This document shows positions 8,352-16,025 of a DNA stretch of 56,113 bases, piece after piece; within the stretch, counting starts at the first letter, position 1, and each line of letters begins with the position of its first letter. Under the pieces are notes generated by a model that saw only the letters and a program-made list of their open reading frames with translations, had not been told where the DNA came from and searched no databases. The DNA is from an uncultured Lachnospiraceae bacterium. GTDB taxonomy: Bacteria; Bacillota; Clostridia; Lachnospirales; Lachnospiraceae. The DNA lies in assembly GCA_910586555.1 (NCBI GenBank), contig CAJUJY010000017.1, positions 1 to 56,113 of the forward strand, in the 5' to 3' direction. The position numbers and the translations under genes are program-made.

Positions 8352-8511
8352 GTTTCTTATCCTCCTCTTTCTGTTCATCACTATCCATAATTCCCATTAC
8401 ATAATCCCATCTTTTCAATACAAACCTGCCAAGCGGGACAAAAATAAAAGAAATAATAAACCATAATAAAACTGCCCCTATTAATATTAATATCCATAAT
8501 ACAGGGTTCAT
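8344..8511 (-). CDS. Small membrane protein coupled to the SPFH protein
   Basis: A 55-residue protein. It starts MNPVLWILILIGAVLLW, giving one strong membrane helix (residues 4-25), followed by a basic stretch (GRFVLKRWD) and an acidic/Lys tail (DEQKEEDKKHE). The ATG follows AGGAAGGAG ten bases upstream, a good ribosome site. Its last codons overlap the start of the SPFH gene (ATGAGTAA). I do not recognise the family. Its position suggests a membrane partner or assembly factor of the SPFH protein. Confidence 0.75.
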   Translation of the reverse strand: MNPVLWILILIGAVLLWFIISFIFVPLGRFVLKRWDYVMGIMDSDEQKEEDKKHE

Positions 8512-8824
8512 GCCATCTACACTCCTTCCTGTAAAACAGCCATACGGCTGTTACTTATAAGATAATATTATTCTAACAGAAAAAAACGCCTTTAGCAATG
8601 GACTATTTATTTTTCCAGACACCACTAAAGGACATTAATATTAAAACTAAAAAGTTTATAATTGAGAAAATATGCAGAAATGCGTTTAATTATATTAATA
8701 GGGAAGTTATGGATATTTATAATTAATTTATAACAGCTATAATTTTAAAAAGAGAAAGGAAATATTTATTTTAATTTCCTTTCTCTTAATTAAAACTGGT
8801 TTTTATGTATTTATATTGTATATT
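8512..8824. other. Intergenic region between the SPFH unit and the Cys-rich peptide
   Basis: 313 AT-rich bases. It must hold the leader of the small membrane protein/SPFH unit and the 3' end of the Cys-rich peptide transcript. Apart from the hairpin at 8749-8787 no gene or repeat was seen. Confidence 0.5.
8749..8787. terminator. Terminator of the Cys-rich peptide cluster
   Basis: AAGAGAAAGGAAAT pairs perfectly with ATTTCCTTTCTCTT across a short AT loop. It lies just past the stop of the Cys-rich peptide, which is transcribed leftward, and T-runs flank both sides. Confidence 0.7.
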
Positions 8825-8992
8825 TTAGCACCCGCATCCGCAGCCTGTACCATTTCTATGTGGTTTCTTCTTGATTGCAAATGATGTAGTACCACAATTA
8901 CAGCCTGCGCCATTTTTGCATCCACATCCGCAGCCTGCACCATTTTTATTATGCTTTTTCTTTACTCTGGCTGTATCCCTGATAATTTTCAA
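8825..8992 (-). CDS. Cys-rich repeat peptide, probable RiPP precursor
   Basis: A 55-residue peptide starting at TTG, with GGAGG at 9001-9005, eight bases upstream. A short basic leader (MKIIRDTARV, then KKK) is followed by three Gly/Cys modules: NGAGCGCGC at 17-25, the shorter NGAGCNCG at 27-34, and NGTGCGCGC ending at the last residue. Residues 11-25 and 41-55 are imperfect copies of one 15-residue unit. There are eight cysteines, all in CxC spacing. It lies just downstream of the exporter and radical SAM genes on the same strand, so it is probably their substrate. An upstream in-frame ATG at 9139 would run through the exporter gene and is rejected. A metal-binding peptide is the alternative. 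Confidence 0.72.
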   Translation of the reverse strand: MKIIRDTARVKKKHNKNGAGCGCGCKNGAGCNCGTTSFAIKKKPHRNGTGCGCGC

Positions 8993-9080
8993 ATTTAACA
9001 CCTCCTTCCATATAATTTTATTTATTAACTTTATAATACCCAAATGCCCATAAATAATGTAATAAATATTTTCCGTCTGT

Positions 9081-10889
9081 TTACGGGCACTTGGTATAGT
9101 ATTTTGCCTGTGTATTATAATATTTTGCGTATTCACCATTTTTTTCTATAAGCTCTTTGTGAGTGCCGCTTTCACACAGTTTGCCATTTTTAAGGAATAA
9201 TACTTTATCTGCCAGTACCGCAGAACTTAGCCTGTGTGAAATATAAATTATAATTTTATCTTTTGATATCTGCTGGAATAACCTTAAAAGATTATCTTCT
9301 GCCACAGGATCAAGTGCCGAAGACGGCTCATCTAATATTAATATGTGCGGTTTATGGAAAAGTGCCCTTGCAAGTGCGAGTTTCTGGTTTTCTCCGCCTG
9401 AAAGTACTACACCATTTTTATAAAATACTTTGCCAAGGTTAGTGCCAGCCCCATCTTTAAGGGAACTTAACCTTTTTCCAAGACCAGCATATTCCAGTGC
9501 TTTTTTTATTTCTTCCCTTGTATTTTTATCTTTTTTGTTATATTTATCCAGGGCAACATTTTCACCTAATGTAAATTCAAAATATTTAAAATCCTGGAAA
9601 ACAATTCCAAAAAGGTTTTTATAATCTTTATCGTTAAATTCTGTAACAGGCCTGCCATTTAAAAGTATTTCACCGCTGCATGGCGTGTACAGGTTACTTA
9701 AAAGCTGTATAAGTGTGGTTTTTCCTGCCCCGTTTTCCCCTGCGATTACATAAACTTTTCCCTGCTCAAATGTATAGTTTATATTATCTAAAACAAGTTT
9801 ATCCAGTCCCTTATAACAAAAACTTACATTTGACATTGAAAGGTTTAACGGGTTTTTTACAGCCTGTTCAAATTTTTCTTTAGAAGAAACATTATATTCT
9901 TTATTTATCCCTGGCTGCAAGTCCATAAATTCTCTAAAACTGTTAATATATTTACCATTAATATCTAAATCTGCCAGAAAATTAGCAAAGTCTAAAACAC
10001 TTTCTGAAAACTGGCTTGCAGCATTAAAATATTGTGAAAAAGCACCTATTGAAATTTTACCCCGGAAGGCAAGCCATGCCAGGTAAAGGTAAATGCCATT
10101 ACTTTTTAAACTTTCAAGAAGGATATTTATTATATTAATCTTAAGGCTTTTATTATATAACTTTTTAAGCCTTATACGCAGTTTTTTTAATGTACTATGG
10201 TATTTATTCATAAGCCAGGGAACAAAACCATAAAGCCGCATTTCTTTTGTACAGGATTTATCCCCCATAATATCAATATAATAATTTAATACTCTGGTAA
10301 GATAAATATTTTCCTCCCTTTGCGACAACTGCCAGTTCTCCATTTTAATATCTAAAAATACAGAAAAAACTGCAAAAACCAGAATAACTAAAAGCAGTAA
10401 TATATCTGCATAAACCAGTACTGCCGCTGTTGCAATAATTGATACTATACTTGTAATAGCAGTAAAAAAGTTATCTATTATACCAGTCCCTATTCCTTTA
10501 TATATTAAATCTTCTGCCATTGCCGCCTTCTGGTGCACTTCTGGTTCATCAAGCTGTTCCATGTCAAGCCCTGCCTTTTTATGGTTTATCATAATTAAAA
10601 AATGCATGGCGTAAAGATGCCCGTTTAAATTAATATAACGTTCTGTTATAAACTCTGTTATAGAAGAGCCCAAAAACTGTAATACCACATATACAAGTAT
10701 ATAAAAAACTATTTTGGAAAAAGAATGCCCGCTAACCAGCCCGTCAATTAACAATTTAGGAATAATAATGTCTAAGAGCGGCATAAGCCCGTTAATTATA
10801 GCAACAACTGCCTCACCAAGCACATACTGCCTGCTAAATCCAAATACATATTTAAGGAAATAAAGATCATTTTTTATAGATTTAATCAT
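9081..10889 (-). CDS. ABC exporter (fused membrane and ATPase domains)
   Basis: A 602-residue half-transporter of the exporter type. The N-terminal 330 residues carry about six membrane segments. The ATPase domain follows, with GENGAGKTT near 390, LSGGENQKLALARAL near 497, ILDEPSSALD, and the H-loop ISHRLSS. No C39 leader-peptidase domain precedes the membrane part, so it does not cut a double-Gly leader itself. Its start overlaps the radical SAM stop by four bases. The neighbours make export of the modified Cys-rich peptide the likely role. Confidence 0.85.
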   Translation of the reverse strand: MIKSIKNDLYFLKYVFGFSRQYVLGEAVVAIINGLMPLLDIIIPKLLIDGLVSGHSFSKIVFYILVYVVLQFLGSSITEFITERYINLNGHLYAMHFLIMINHKKAGLDMEQLDEPEVHQKAAMAEDLIYKGIGTGIIDNFFTAITSIVSIIATAAVLVYADILLLLVILVFAVFSVFLDIKMENWQLSQREENIYLTRVLNYYIDIMGDKSCTKEMRLYGFVPWLMNKYHSTLKKLRIRLKKLYNKSLKINIINILLESLKSNGIYLYLAWLAFRGKISIGAFSQYFNAASQFSESVLDFANFLADLDINGKYINSFREFMDLQPGINKEYNVSSKEKFEQAVKNPLNLSMSNVSFCYKGLDKLVLDNINYTFEQGKVYVIAGENGAGKTTLIQLLSNLYTPCSGEILLNGRPVTEFNDKDYKNLFGIVFQDFKYFEFTLGENVALDKYNKKDKNTREEIKKALEYAGLGKRLSSLKDGAGTNLGKVFYKNGVVLSGGENQKLALARALFHKPHILILDEPSSALDPVAEDNLLRLFQQISKDKIIIYISHRLSSAVLADKVLFLKNGKLCESGTHKELIEKNGEYAKYYNTQAKYYTKCP

Positions 10890-12208
10890 ATTATACTAAT
10901 TAAATTTGCGAGTTCCTGTTCCTGTTTTCTGCTGTTACATTCAAAACTTATGCCGTGCACCCTGCCATTACAACACCTGCCGCCATAACATAATGGAAGC
11001 ACTTTGCACTGTTTACATTCTTCTGGCATCTGCGTTTTTTTGCCTGCCCATTTTGAATGTTTATAATCATCAATTTCCATAGTTCCATCTTTATATATTT
11101 TACCAATTTTATTTAAATCATCATCAAGTGATAATGTGCATTTTAAAACACTTCCATCATAATCTATTAAGTAATTATTATGTTTTGTAGCATAACACAC
11201 CCTGCTAAAAGGCATTGTCATTTCATCTATTACATCATTTTTAATGCCAAGCTGCTTTATATACGCTGCAATATCCACAGAACTTTCTGAAACTTCATCT
11301 TTATCAAGCACTTCTAAATCTTTGTCATTTTCGCCGCCAAGTTTTTTTATACCTTCATAATATACATGAAACCTGTTATCAAAATTTTCTGCAATAAACT
11401 GGTAAAACTTTTTTGCCAGTTTTAAAATTTCCTCATTAAAATTTGTCCGGATTGTAACTTCAAAATCATAATCTGTACTATTCATATATTTAAGGTTTTC
11501 TATAATTTTATTAAAGCTTCCATTTCCATCTGCACTTTTGCGGTATTTATTATGTGTGCTGTCCGGGCCGTCTATTGTAATCTGGTAATAAGTTACGCCA
11601 AGACTGTAAAGTTTTTCAAAGCGTCCTGGTGTAATTAATACACCGTTACTCGTAGCGCCTGCCCCAAATGGTACATTATACTGGTTACAAATCCTTCTTG
11701 TATTTTCAAGGAAATATACCACATTATTATACTCAATAAAAGGCTCTCCGCCAAATAGTGTTATATTAACACCTGAATACTTATGCTCTTTTAAAGAGTT
11801 TTCAATATATATTATAAGGCTTTTATACACATCCAGGGACATAGCAAGGTTTTCATGCTTTTCATAACAGTAAACACAGCGCAGGTTGCACTGCCTTGTA
11901 GTAATTAACATAAGGGAAAGAACCTGGTCTTTTACAACTTCCTGCTCATATAAAAATTGTAAATACTCCAGTTCATCCCTGTCATATTCAACAAGGATTT
12001 CTTTCTCATATAAAAGTTTAATTATTTCATCTTGTCTGTTATATAAAATCCTGCTGCCGCTAAATATATCCTCCATTCTTTTTATTTCTTCTGGTTCTGT
12101 TATAGATATTATTACACCAGATAAAGAATTATACAATATATATCCAGCCTCTTTTTTATCCAGTATAAAGTTATAATAACTGCTCTTTAATCTTACGCCA
12201 TCTTCCAT
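10886..12208 (-). CDS. Radical SAM/SPASM peptide maturase
   Basis: A 440-residue iron-sulfur enzyme. An N-terminal region of about 95 residues could hold a peptide-recognition module. The radical SAM cluster motif CNLRCVYC is near residue 107, followed by FGGEP and a (beta/alpha)6 core. The C-terminal SPASM region has cysteines at CYATKH, LKCTL, CKQCKVLPLCYGG and RCC for auxiliary clusters. This is the build of Cys-rich peptide maturases in clostridia (the CcpM-like group). It probably installs thioether or related bonds in the peptide at 8825. The gene leads the operon, and its 22-bp direct repeats lie 150 bases upstream. Confidence 0.85.
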   Translation of the reverse strand: MEDGVRLKSSYYNFILDKKEAGYILYNSLSGVIISITEPEEIKRMEDIFSGSRILYNRQDEIIKLLYEKEILVEYDRDELEYLQFLYEQEVVKDQVLSLMLITTRQCNLRCVYCYEKHENLAMSLDVYKSLIIYIENSLKEHKYSGVNITLFGGEPFIEYNNVVYFLENTRRICNQYNVPFGAGATSNGVLITPGRFEKLYSLGVTYYQITIDGPDSTHNKYRKSADGNGSFNKIIENLKYMNSTDYDFEVTIRTNFNEEILKLAKKFYQFIAENFDNRFHVYYEGIKKLGGENDKDLEVLDKDEVSESSVDIAAYIKQLGIKNDVIDEMTMPFSRVCYATKHNNYLIDYDGSVLKCTLSLDDDLNKIGKIYKDGTMEIDDYKHSKWAGKKTQMPEECKQCKVLPLCYGGRCCNGRVHGISFECNSRKQEQELANLISII

Positions 12209-12362
12209 ATTAACCCTCTGTTCTTAACAAAGCCTGCAAACAAATAAAATATAATGCCTGCTTTACTTACCTATAATACATATATGCAAATGTTGTTATA
12301 AATTTTTATAATTTATATAAATAATTTTATAATAAAAATCTTTATTAATCAATTAAATTTGC

Positions 12363-12406
12363 AATACTTAAACTTTTCTTAAACAATACTTAAACTTATT
12401 TTAAAC
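12363..12406 (-). promoter_or_regulatory. Two 22-bp direct repeats upstream of the peptide cluster
   Basis: Positions 12363-12384 and 12385-12406 are adjacent copies of a 22-base unit (AATACTTAAACTT followed by a TTAAAC end) with two or three mismatches. They lie between the radical SAM start and the truncated LuxR gene. Tandem sites at two helical turns are typical of response-regulator binding, so this is a possible operator of the peptide operon. The binding protein is not known. Confidence 0.5.
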
Positions 12407-12418
12407 ATATGCCATATT

Positions 12419-12660
12419 TTACCTTGGTTTATTTCCAGTCAGGTAATAAACTGCAAGTGCTGTCCTGTGTGCAAGATTTTCTTTTGCAAGTACTGAAGTT
12501 ATATAATTTTTTACTGTACCTTCACTTATAAAAAGTTTCTCTGCAATTTCTTTATTAGAAAGCCCTTCTGCTACAGCTTTTACTACTTCAAGTTCCCTTG
12601 CTGTATAACCTTCCGGGTTAAATCTGCCTGTTACTGTTTTACTGTTTCTGGCAAGGTTTA
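12419..12660 (-). pseudogene. Truncated LuxR/NarL-type response regulator
   Basis: Only the C-terminal DNA-binding domain survives: YTARELEVVKAVAEGLSNKEIAEKLFISEGTVKNYITSVL is the canonical LuxR helix-turn-helix, ending normally in YYLTGNKPR. Upstream of about residue LLNLARNSK the frame runs into antisense sequence of the transposase fragment at 12664, so the receiver domain has been lost. The open frame nominally continues to 12793 but that part is not protein-like. The gene once probably controlled the neighbouring radical SAM operon. Confidence 0.75.
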
Positions 12661-12663
12661 AAA

Positions 12664-12828
12664 GCATGGGAAGAAGGAAGAATTGAAGGAAAGGCAGAGG
12701 GAATGATTGAAGCATGGCTGGAACTTGGGATTCCTTAACAGGATATTCTTGAAAAATTACAGAACAAGCTAAATATATCTTTACAAAAAGCAAAAGAATA
12801 TTTTAATGTATTTTCAGAACAAGTCTGA
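12664..12828 (+). pseudogene. C-terminal remnant of a Rpn/PD-(D/E)XK transposase-nuclease
   Basis: Reading + from 12664 gives WEEGRIEGKAEGMIEAW and then LELGIP, a stop (TAA at 12736-12738), then DILEKLQNKLNIS and ending in a Phe/Glu tail at TGA 12826. This is the typical C-terminus of the Rpn-like nuclease family common in Lachnospiraceae. The catalytic part is missing and there is an internal stop, so it is a dead fragment. Its left edge coincides with the point where the LuxR gene is broken. Confidence 0.7.
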
Positions 12829-12844
12829 AAATAGTGGAATATTG

Positions 12845-12907
12845 TGGCAATACTAACAGCAAAACCAGCTCATTTTTATTTTAATTTTGCTGTTAGTATT
12901 ATGCCAT
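12845..12907. repeat. Long inverted repeat behind the transposase remnant
   Basis: A 16-bp perfect stem (AATACTAACAGCAAAA at 12849-12864 and its complement at 12885-12900), extended by TGGCA/TATGCCA, encloses a 20-base AT loop. It could be the terminator of the lost nuclease gene or a terminal structure of its element. It also separates the remnant from the convergent DMT gene. Confidence 0.65.
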
Positions 12908-12943
12908 AGTGTTACAGTTTTGCCCTCCCCTTTTTATATAATT

Positions 12944-13906
12944 TTATTTCTGTTTTTTACTGGAATTTACTATTACTATTCCGATGGCTGCCAGTAACAG
13001 CGCTGCCAGGTTTTTTAATGACAGGAAGCTTTCATTTAAAAACAGTGCTGAAAATAATACGCCAAATACAGGGATTGAAAAACTGTAAACAGAAATTTTT
13101 CCTACCGGGTTATATTTTAAAAGCGCTGCCCATATACAAAAAGCGGCCGTTGAAAGCAATGCCATATATATAAGAAGCATGGTTCCTTGTAATGTAAAAC
13201 CTTCCACCTTTCCACCAGCACATATTCCTGTAATTATTAATAATGCACCTCCAAATAAAAGCTGGTATGCTGTAATTGCTGCCGGGCTTTCAATCCTTGA
13301 TATTTTTTTAAGTGTAACCGAACTTATCCCATAAGCTGCCGAACATAATAAAACCATACCTTCCCCATTAAAGTTAAAACTTCCCAAAAAACCTCCAGCA
13401 TTAAAGTTTACAAGTATAACACCTGCAAAACCTGTAATACAGCCTGTTGCTTTTTTTAAAGTTATCTTTTCATTTTCCAGAAAAAAGTGTGCTGTTATAA
13501 TTGAAAAAAACACATTAGAGGCATTTATTACTGAACCTTTAGAGCCTGTTGTGTTTGCCATTCCTATATAAAAAAATATATATTGCAATGTTGTCTGTAA
13601 AATTCCCTGTCCAGCAATATATGGAATAGAAGAAGTTTTTATTTTAACAAATTCCTGCTGTATAATGCTTGTAAATATAAGTGCCATAATACCCGCAAGA
13701 AAAAAACGGTAACCTGCAAAAAGTATCTGGCTTCCTGTATCATTTATATTAAATATTTTGTATCCAATTTTAACACATGGAAATGCACTTCCCCACAAAG
13801 CACAGCAGATTAAAGCAAGAAATGCTGCTACAGCCTGGTTTGTAAATATATTTTCTTTATTATTTCCAGCCCTTTTCTTCAAACTGTCCAAGATACTGCA
13901 AAACAT
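12944..13906 (-). CDS. EamA/DMT-family transporter
   Basis: About 320 residues with ten hydrophobic segments in two repeated halves, the EamA (drug/metabolite transporter) pattern. ALWGSAFPCVKIGY in the first helix region is characteristic, and the second half starts near GMVLLCSAAYGISSVTLKK. Substrate unknown. The start is uncertain: ATGs at 13936 and 13906 and a TTG at 13882 are in frame, none with a strong ribosome site, and all lie inside the end of the upstream hydrolase gene. Overlap with that gene implies co-transcription. Confidence 0.8.
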   Translation of the reverse strand: MFCSILDSLKKRAGNNKENIFTNQAVAAFLALICCALWGSAFPCVKIGYKIFNINDTGSQILFAGYRFFLAGIMALIFTSIIQQEFVKIKTSSIPYIAGQGILQTTLQYIFFYIGMANTTGSKGSVINASNVFFSIITAHFFLENEKITLKKATGCITGFAGVILVNFNAGGFLGSFNFNGEGMVLLCSAAYGISSVTLKKISRIESPAAITAYQLLFGGALLIITGICAGGKVEGFTLQGTMLLIYMALLSTAAFCIWAALLKYNPVGKISVYSFSIPVFGVLFSALFLNESFLSLKNLAALLLAAIGIVIVNSSKKQK

Positions 13907-14792
13907 CTTTATATACCACGTCCTTATCCTTTTCATTTAAAATTTCATGCCGCATACTTTTATAATTAATCTGCGATATATTTTCAAAGCCAGCCTTTTC
14001 TAGAGTTTTTATGCTTCTTCTGCTTCCCTTATCAAAACCTGTTGCAGCATCCTTTTCTCCCCTTAATGCAAGAATAGGAAGTTTTTTATTAACACTTTTA
14101 TATCTCCATGCCTGCGCCATATTTTTAGTTAAATGGAATAAATCATTAAATGCCAAAACTTTAAATCCATGCCCACAGTATGGGTCATCAATATATTTTT
14201 TAATATTATCTTTATTAGTGCTAAGCCATTCAAGCCCTGTTTCTTGTTCTTCCATACTTTTATTAAAACTGCCTGTTGAAATATTTTGCACAAACTTTGA
14301 ATAATACCTGGCACCTTTTACCATGCTTATGCTCTTTGTAAGCAATATTCCAAAACCTAGCGCTGCCATGCCTGGGCTGCATGGATAACCTGACAAAATA
14401 ACAGCCTTATAATTCCATGACTGGCTCTGCATAAGGTTACGTGCAATAATAGTACCCATTGAATGTGCAAATATTATTACTTTATCTGTTATAAACCGTT
14501 TTTTAATATAAGAAGTTATCCTTTTCTGGTCTGAAAGAAGGTACTTATATCCGTCCTTTTCTTTAAAAAATCCAAGCTCAGGTGCACTTTTCCCATGTCC
14601 TCTCATATCTGATGAAACAACAGTATAACCTGCTTTATTTAAAAAATGTATAAAATCTTCATAACGCTCCTGGTGTTCCTCCATTCCATGTATAATCTGG
14701 ATATATCCCTTTACACTACCCGTATTTTCTGTTTCAAAAATATGCAAGTTTAATTTATATCCGTCCTTTGCCTTTAATAATATTTTCTTCAT
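13860..14792 (-). CDS. Alpha/beta hydrolase, monoacylglycerol-lipase-like
   Basis: A 310-residue serine hydrolase. Visible elements are the oxyanion region IHGMEEHQERY (residues 35-45), DMRGHGKS near 61, the nucleophile elbow AHSMGT near 109, a candidate acid in LRGEKDAATG near 249 and the catalytic His in SMRHEILNE near 281. This matches the lysophospholipase/monoacylglycerol lipase branch (Hydrolase_4). No signal peptide, so it acts in the cytoplasm. Its 3' end overlaps the DMT transporter gene. Confidence 0.85.
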   Translation of the reverse strand: MKKILLKAKDGYKLNLHIFETENTGSVKGYIQIIHGMEEHQERYEDFIHFLNKAGYTVVSSDMRGHGKSAPELGFFKEKDGYKYLLSDQKRITSYIKKRFITDKVIIFAHSMGTIIARNLMQSQSWNYKAVILSGYPCSPGMAALGFGILLTKSISMVKGARYYSKFVQNISTGSFNKSMEEQETGLEWLSTNKDNIKKYIDDPYCGHGFKVLAFNDLFHLTKNMAQAWRYKSVNKKLPILALRGEKDAATGFDKGSRRSIKTLEKAGFENISQINYKSMRHEILNEKDKDVVYKDVLQYLGQFEEKGWK

Positions 14793-14813
14793 GCTTTATT
14801 TATCCTTTCCATT

Positions 14814-15365
14814 TTAAATACCCTCAAAAATTTCCCCTAAAAACATTTTTATATGTGGAAATTCCTTAAGTGTTATTTCAGTATCTGCATTGTAATCTGG
14901 TAGTTCCTTATCTGTCTGTAAAATATAATTATATTCCAGAACATACTTTTTATCTTTAAGATAGTAAATTTCAAGTGCACCTTGTGGTGAAACAATCCAG
15001 TATTCTTCCACACCTGCTTTTTCATAAGCCTCCTTTTTATCCGTCCTGTCCCTTTTGGCAGTAGATGGGCTTAATGTTTCCACAATAAACTTTGGAACCC
15101 CTCTGTAACAGCCGCCTTTTAAATATTTGCGTCCGCAAATTACCATAACGTCAGGAACTACATAATCATCATTTTCTTCCGGGTTATACATAAAATCCAG
15201 GTTTTCCATAAATACCATGCATAAACTGTCCTTTAATCCTGTTTTAATTATAGTGTTAATATTATTATTGATAATCCCATGTATATAATTTGGTGCAGGG
15301 GACATATTATAAACAATTCCATTTATCTTCTCCTGTTTTCTATATCCTTCATTTAACAATGCCAT
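14814..15365 (-). CDS. Uma2-family (DUF820) nuclease-like protein
   Basis: A 183-residue protein with the Uma2 PD-(D/E)XK pattern: VVPDVMVICG, then FIVETLSPSTAKRD and KKEAYEKAGVEEYWIV. Uma2 proteins are putative restriction-type endonucleases of unknown biological role, often mobile and multicopy. The ribosome site GAGGAGAGAGG precedes the ATG. It lies 21 bases upstream of the hydrolase on the same strand. Confidence 0.82.
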   Translation of the reverse strand: MALLNEGYRKQEKINGIVYNMSPAPNYIHGIINNNINTIIKTGLKDSLCMVFMENLDFMYNPEENDDYVVPDVMVICGRKYLKGGCYRGVPKFIVETLSPSTAKRDRTDKKEAYEKAGVEEYWIVSPQGALEIYYLKDKKYVLEYNYILQTDKELPDYNADTEITLKEFPHIKMFLGEIFEGI

Positions 15366-15596
15366 ACCCTCTCTCCTCTCTGACTACCCACAATACCAGA
15401 TATAAACCTGTTATAAAAAATATTATTCTTATACCAGGTATTTTAACATATTTTACAGTCTAAAACCATTAAAATATTTACAGGCAGCACAATAATTTTA
15501 TAAACCTTAAATAAAATTTTATAGAATTATGCTTATGACTGTGGTAAAATAGTCTTGTTGTATAATTAAGAAATATAACTTTTATGGGGGATTATT

Positions 15597-15917
15597 ATGG
15601 AAAAATCTATCCAGGCATATAATAAAAAATTAAACAACTATTATGATTCTTATGGAAAGTTAATACAATATCCATCTAAAAGACCAATGAGGATTATTGC
15701 TCTTAAAAAAATTACAGAACAATTAAATGAAGGCAGAGAATATACAGAAAAAGAAATTAATGAAATTATCAGCCAGAACATTGCATTTAGTGATATAGAA
15801 TTAATCCGCAGGGAAATGTACCAATACAAATTTATTGGAAGGCTTAGGGACGGTTCTAAATACTGGGTAGAAAATAACTGGAGAAATATATATTCAGAAT
15901 ATACCATAGAGGATTAA
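15597..15917 (+). CDS. DUF2087-like protein
   Basis: A 106-residue cytoplasmic protein. YPSKRPMRIIALKKITEQL, EYTEKEINEII, then IRREMYQYKFIGRLRDGSKYWV is the signature pattern of DUF2087, usually found at the C-terminus of ArsR- or regulator-like proteins. Here the domain is nearly the whole protein. It probably folds as a winged helix, an inference from the family. GGGGGA precedes the ATG. Confidence 0.75.
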   Translation: MEKSIQAYNKKLNNYYDSYGKLIQYPSKRPMRIIALKKITEQLNEGREYTEKEINEIISQNIAFSDIELIRREMYQYKFIGRLRDGSKYWVENNWRNIYSEYTIED

Positions 15918-16025
15918 GCAGTTAGAGGTTAAATATAAGAAATTGTAAAACAATACTTGTGATGATATAATTATATTTAAAAAATAATGGCTATGCGTAT
16001 TTTTACGCAGGAATGGAGGAGAATT

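Noticed and set aside
8993..9139. Longer form of the Cys-rich peptide starting at an ATG at 9139
   Set aside because: It would overlap the end of the exporter gene, while a strong GGAGG stands directly before the TTG at 8992.
12661..12793. N-terminal extension of the LuxR-like protein
   Set aside because: These bases are antisense to the nuclease remnant and do not code for any receiver domain.
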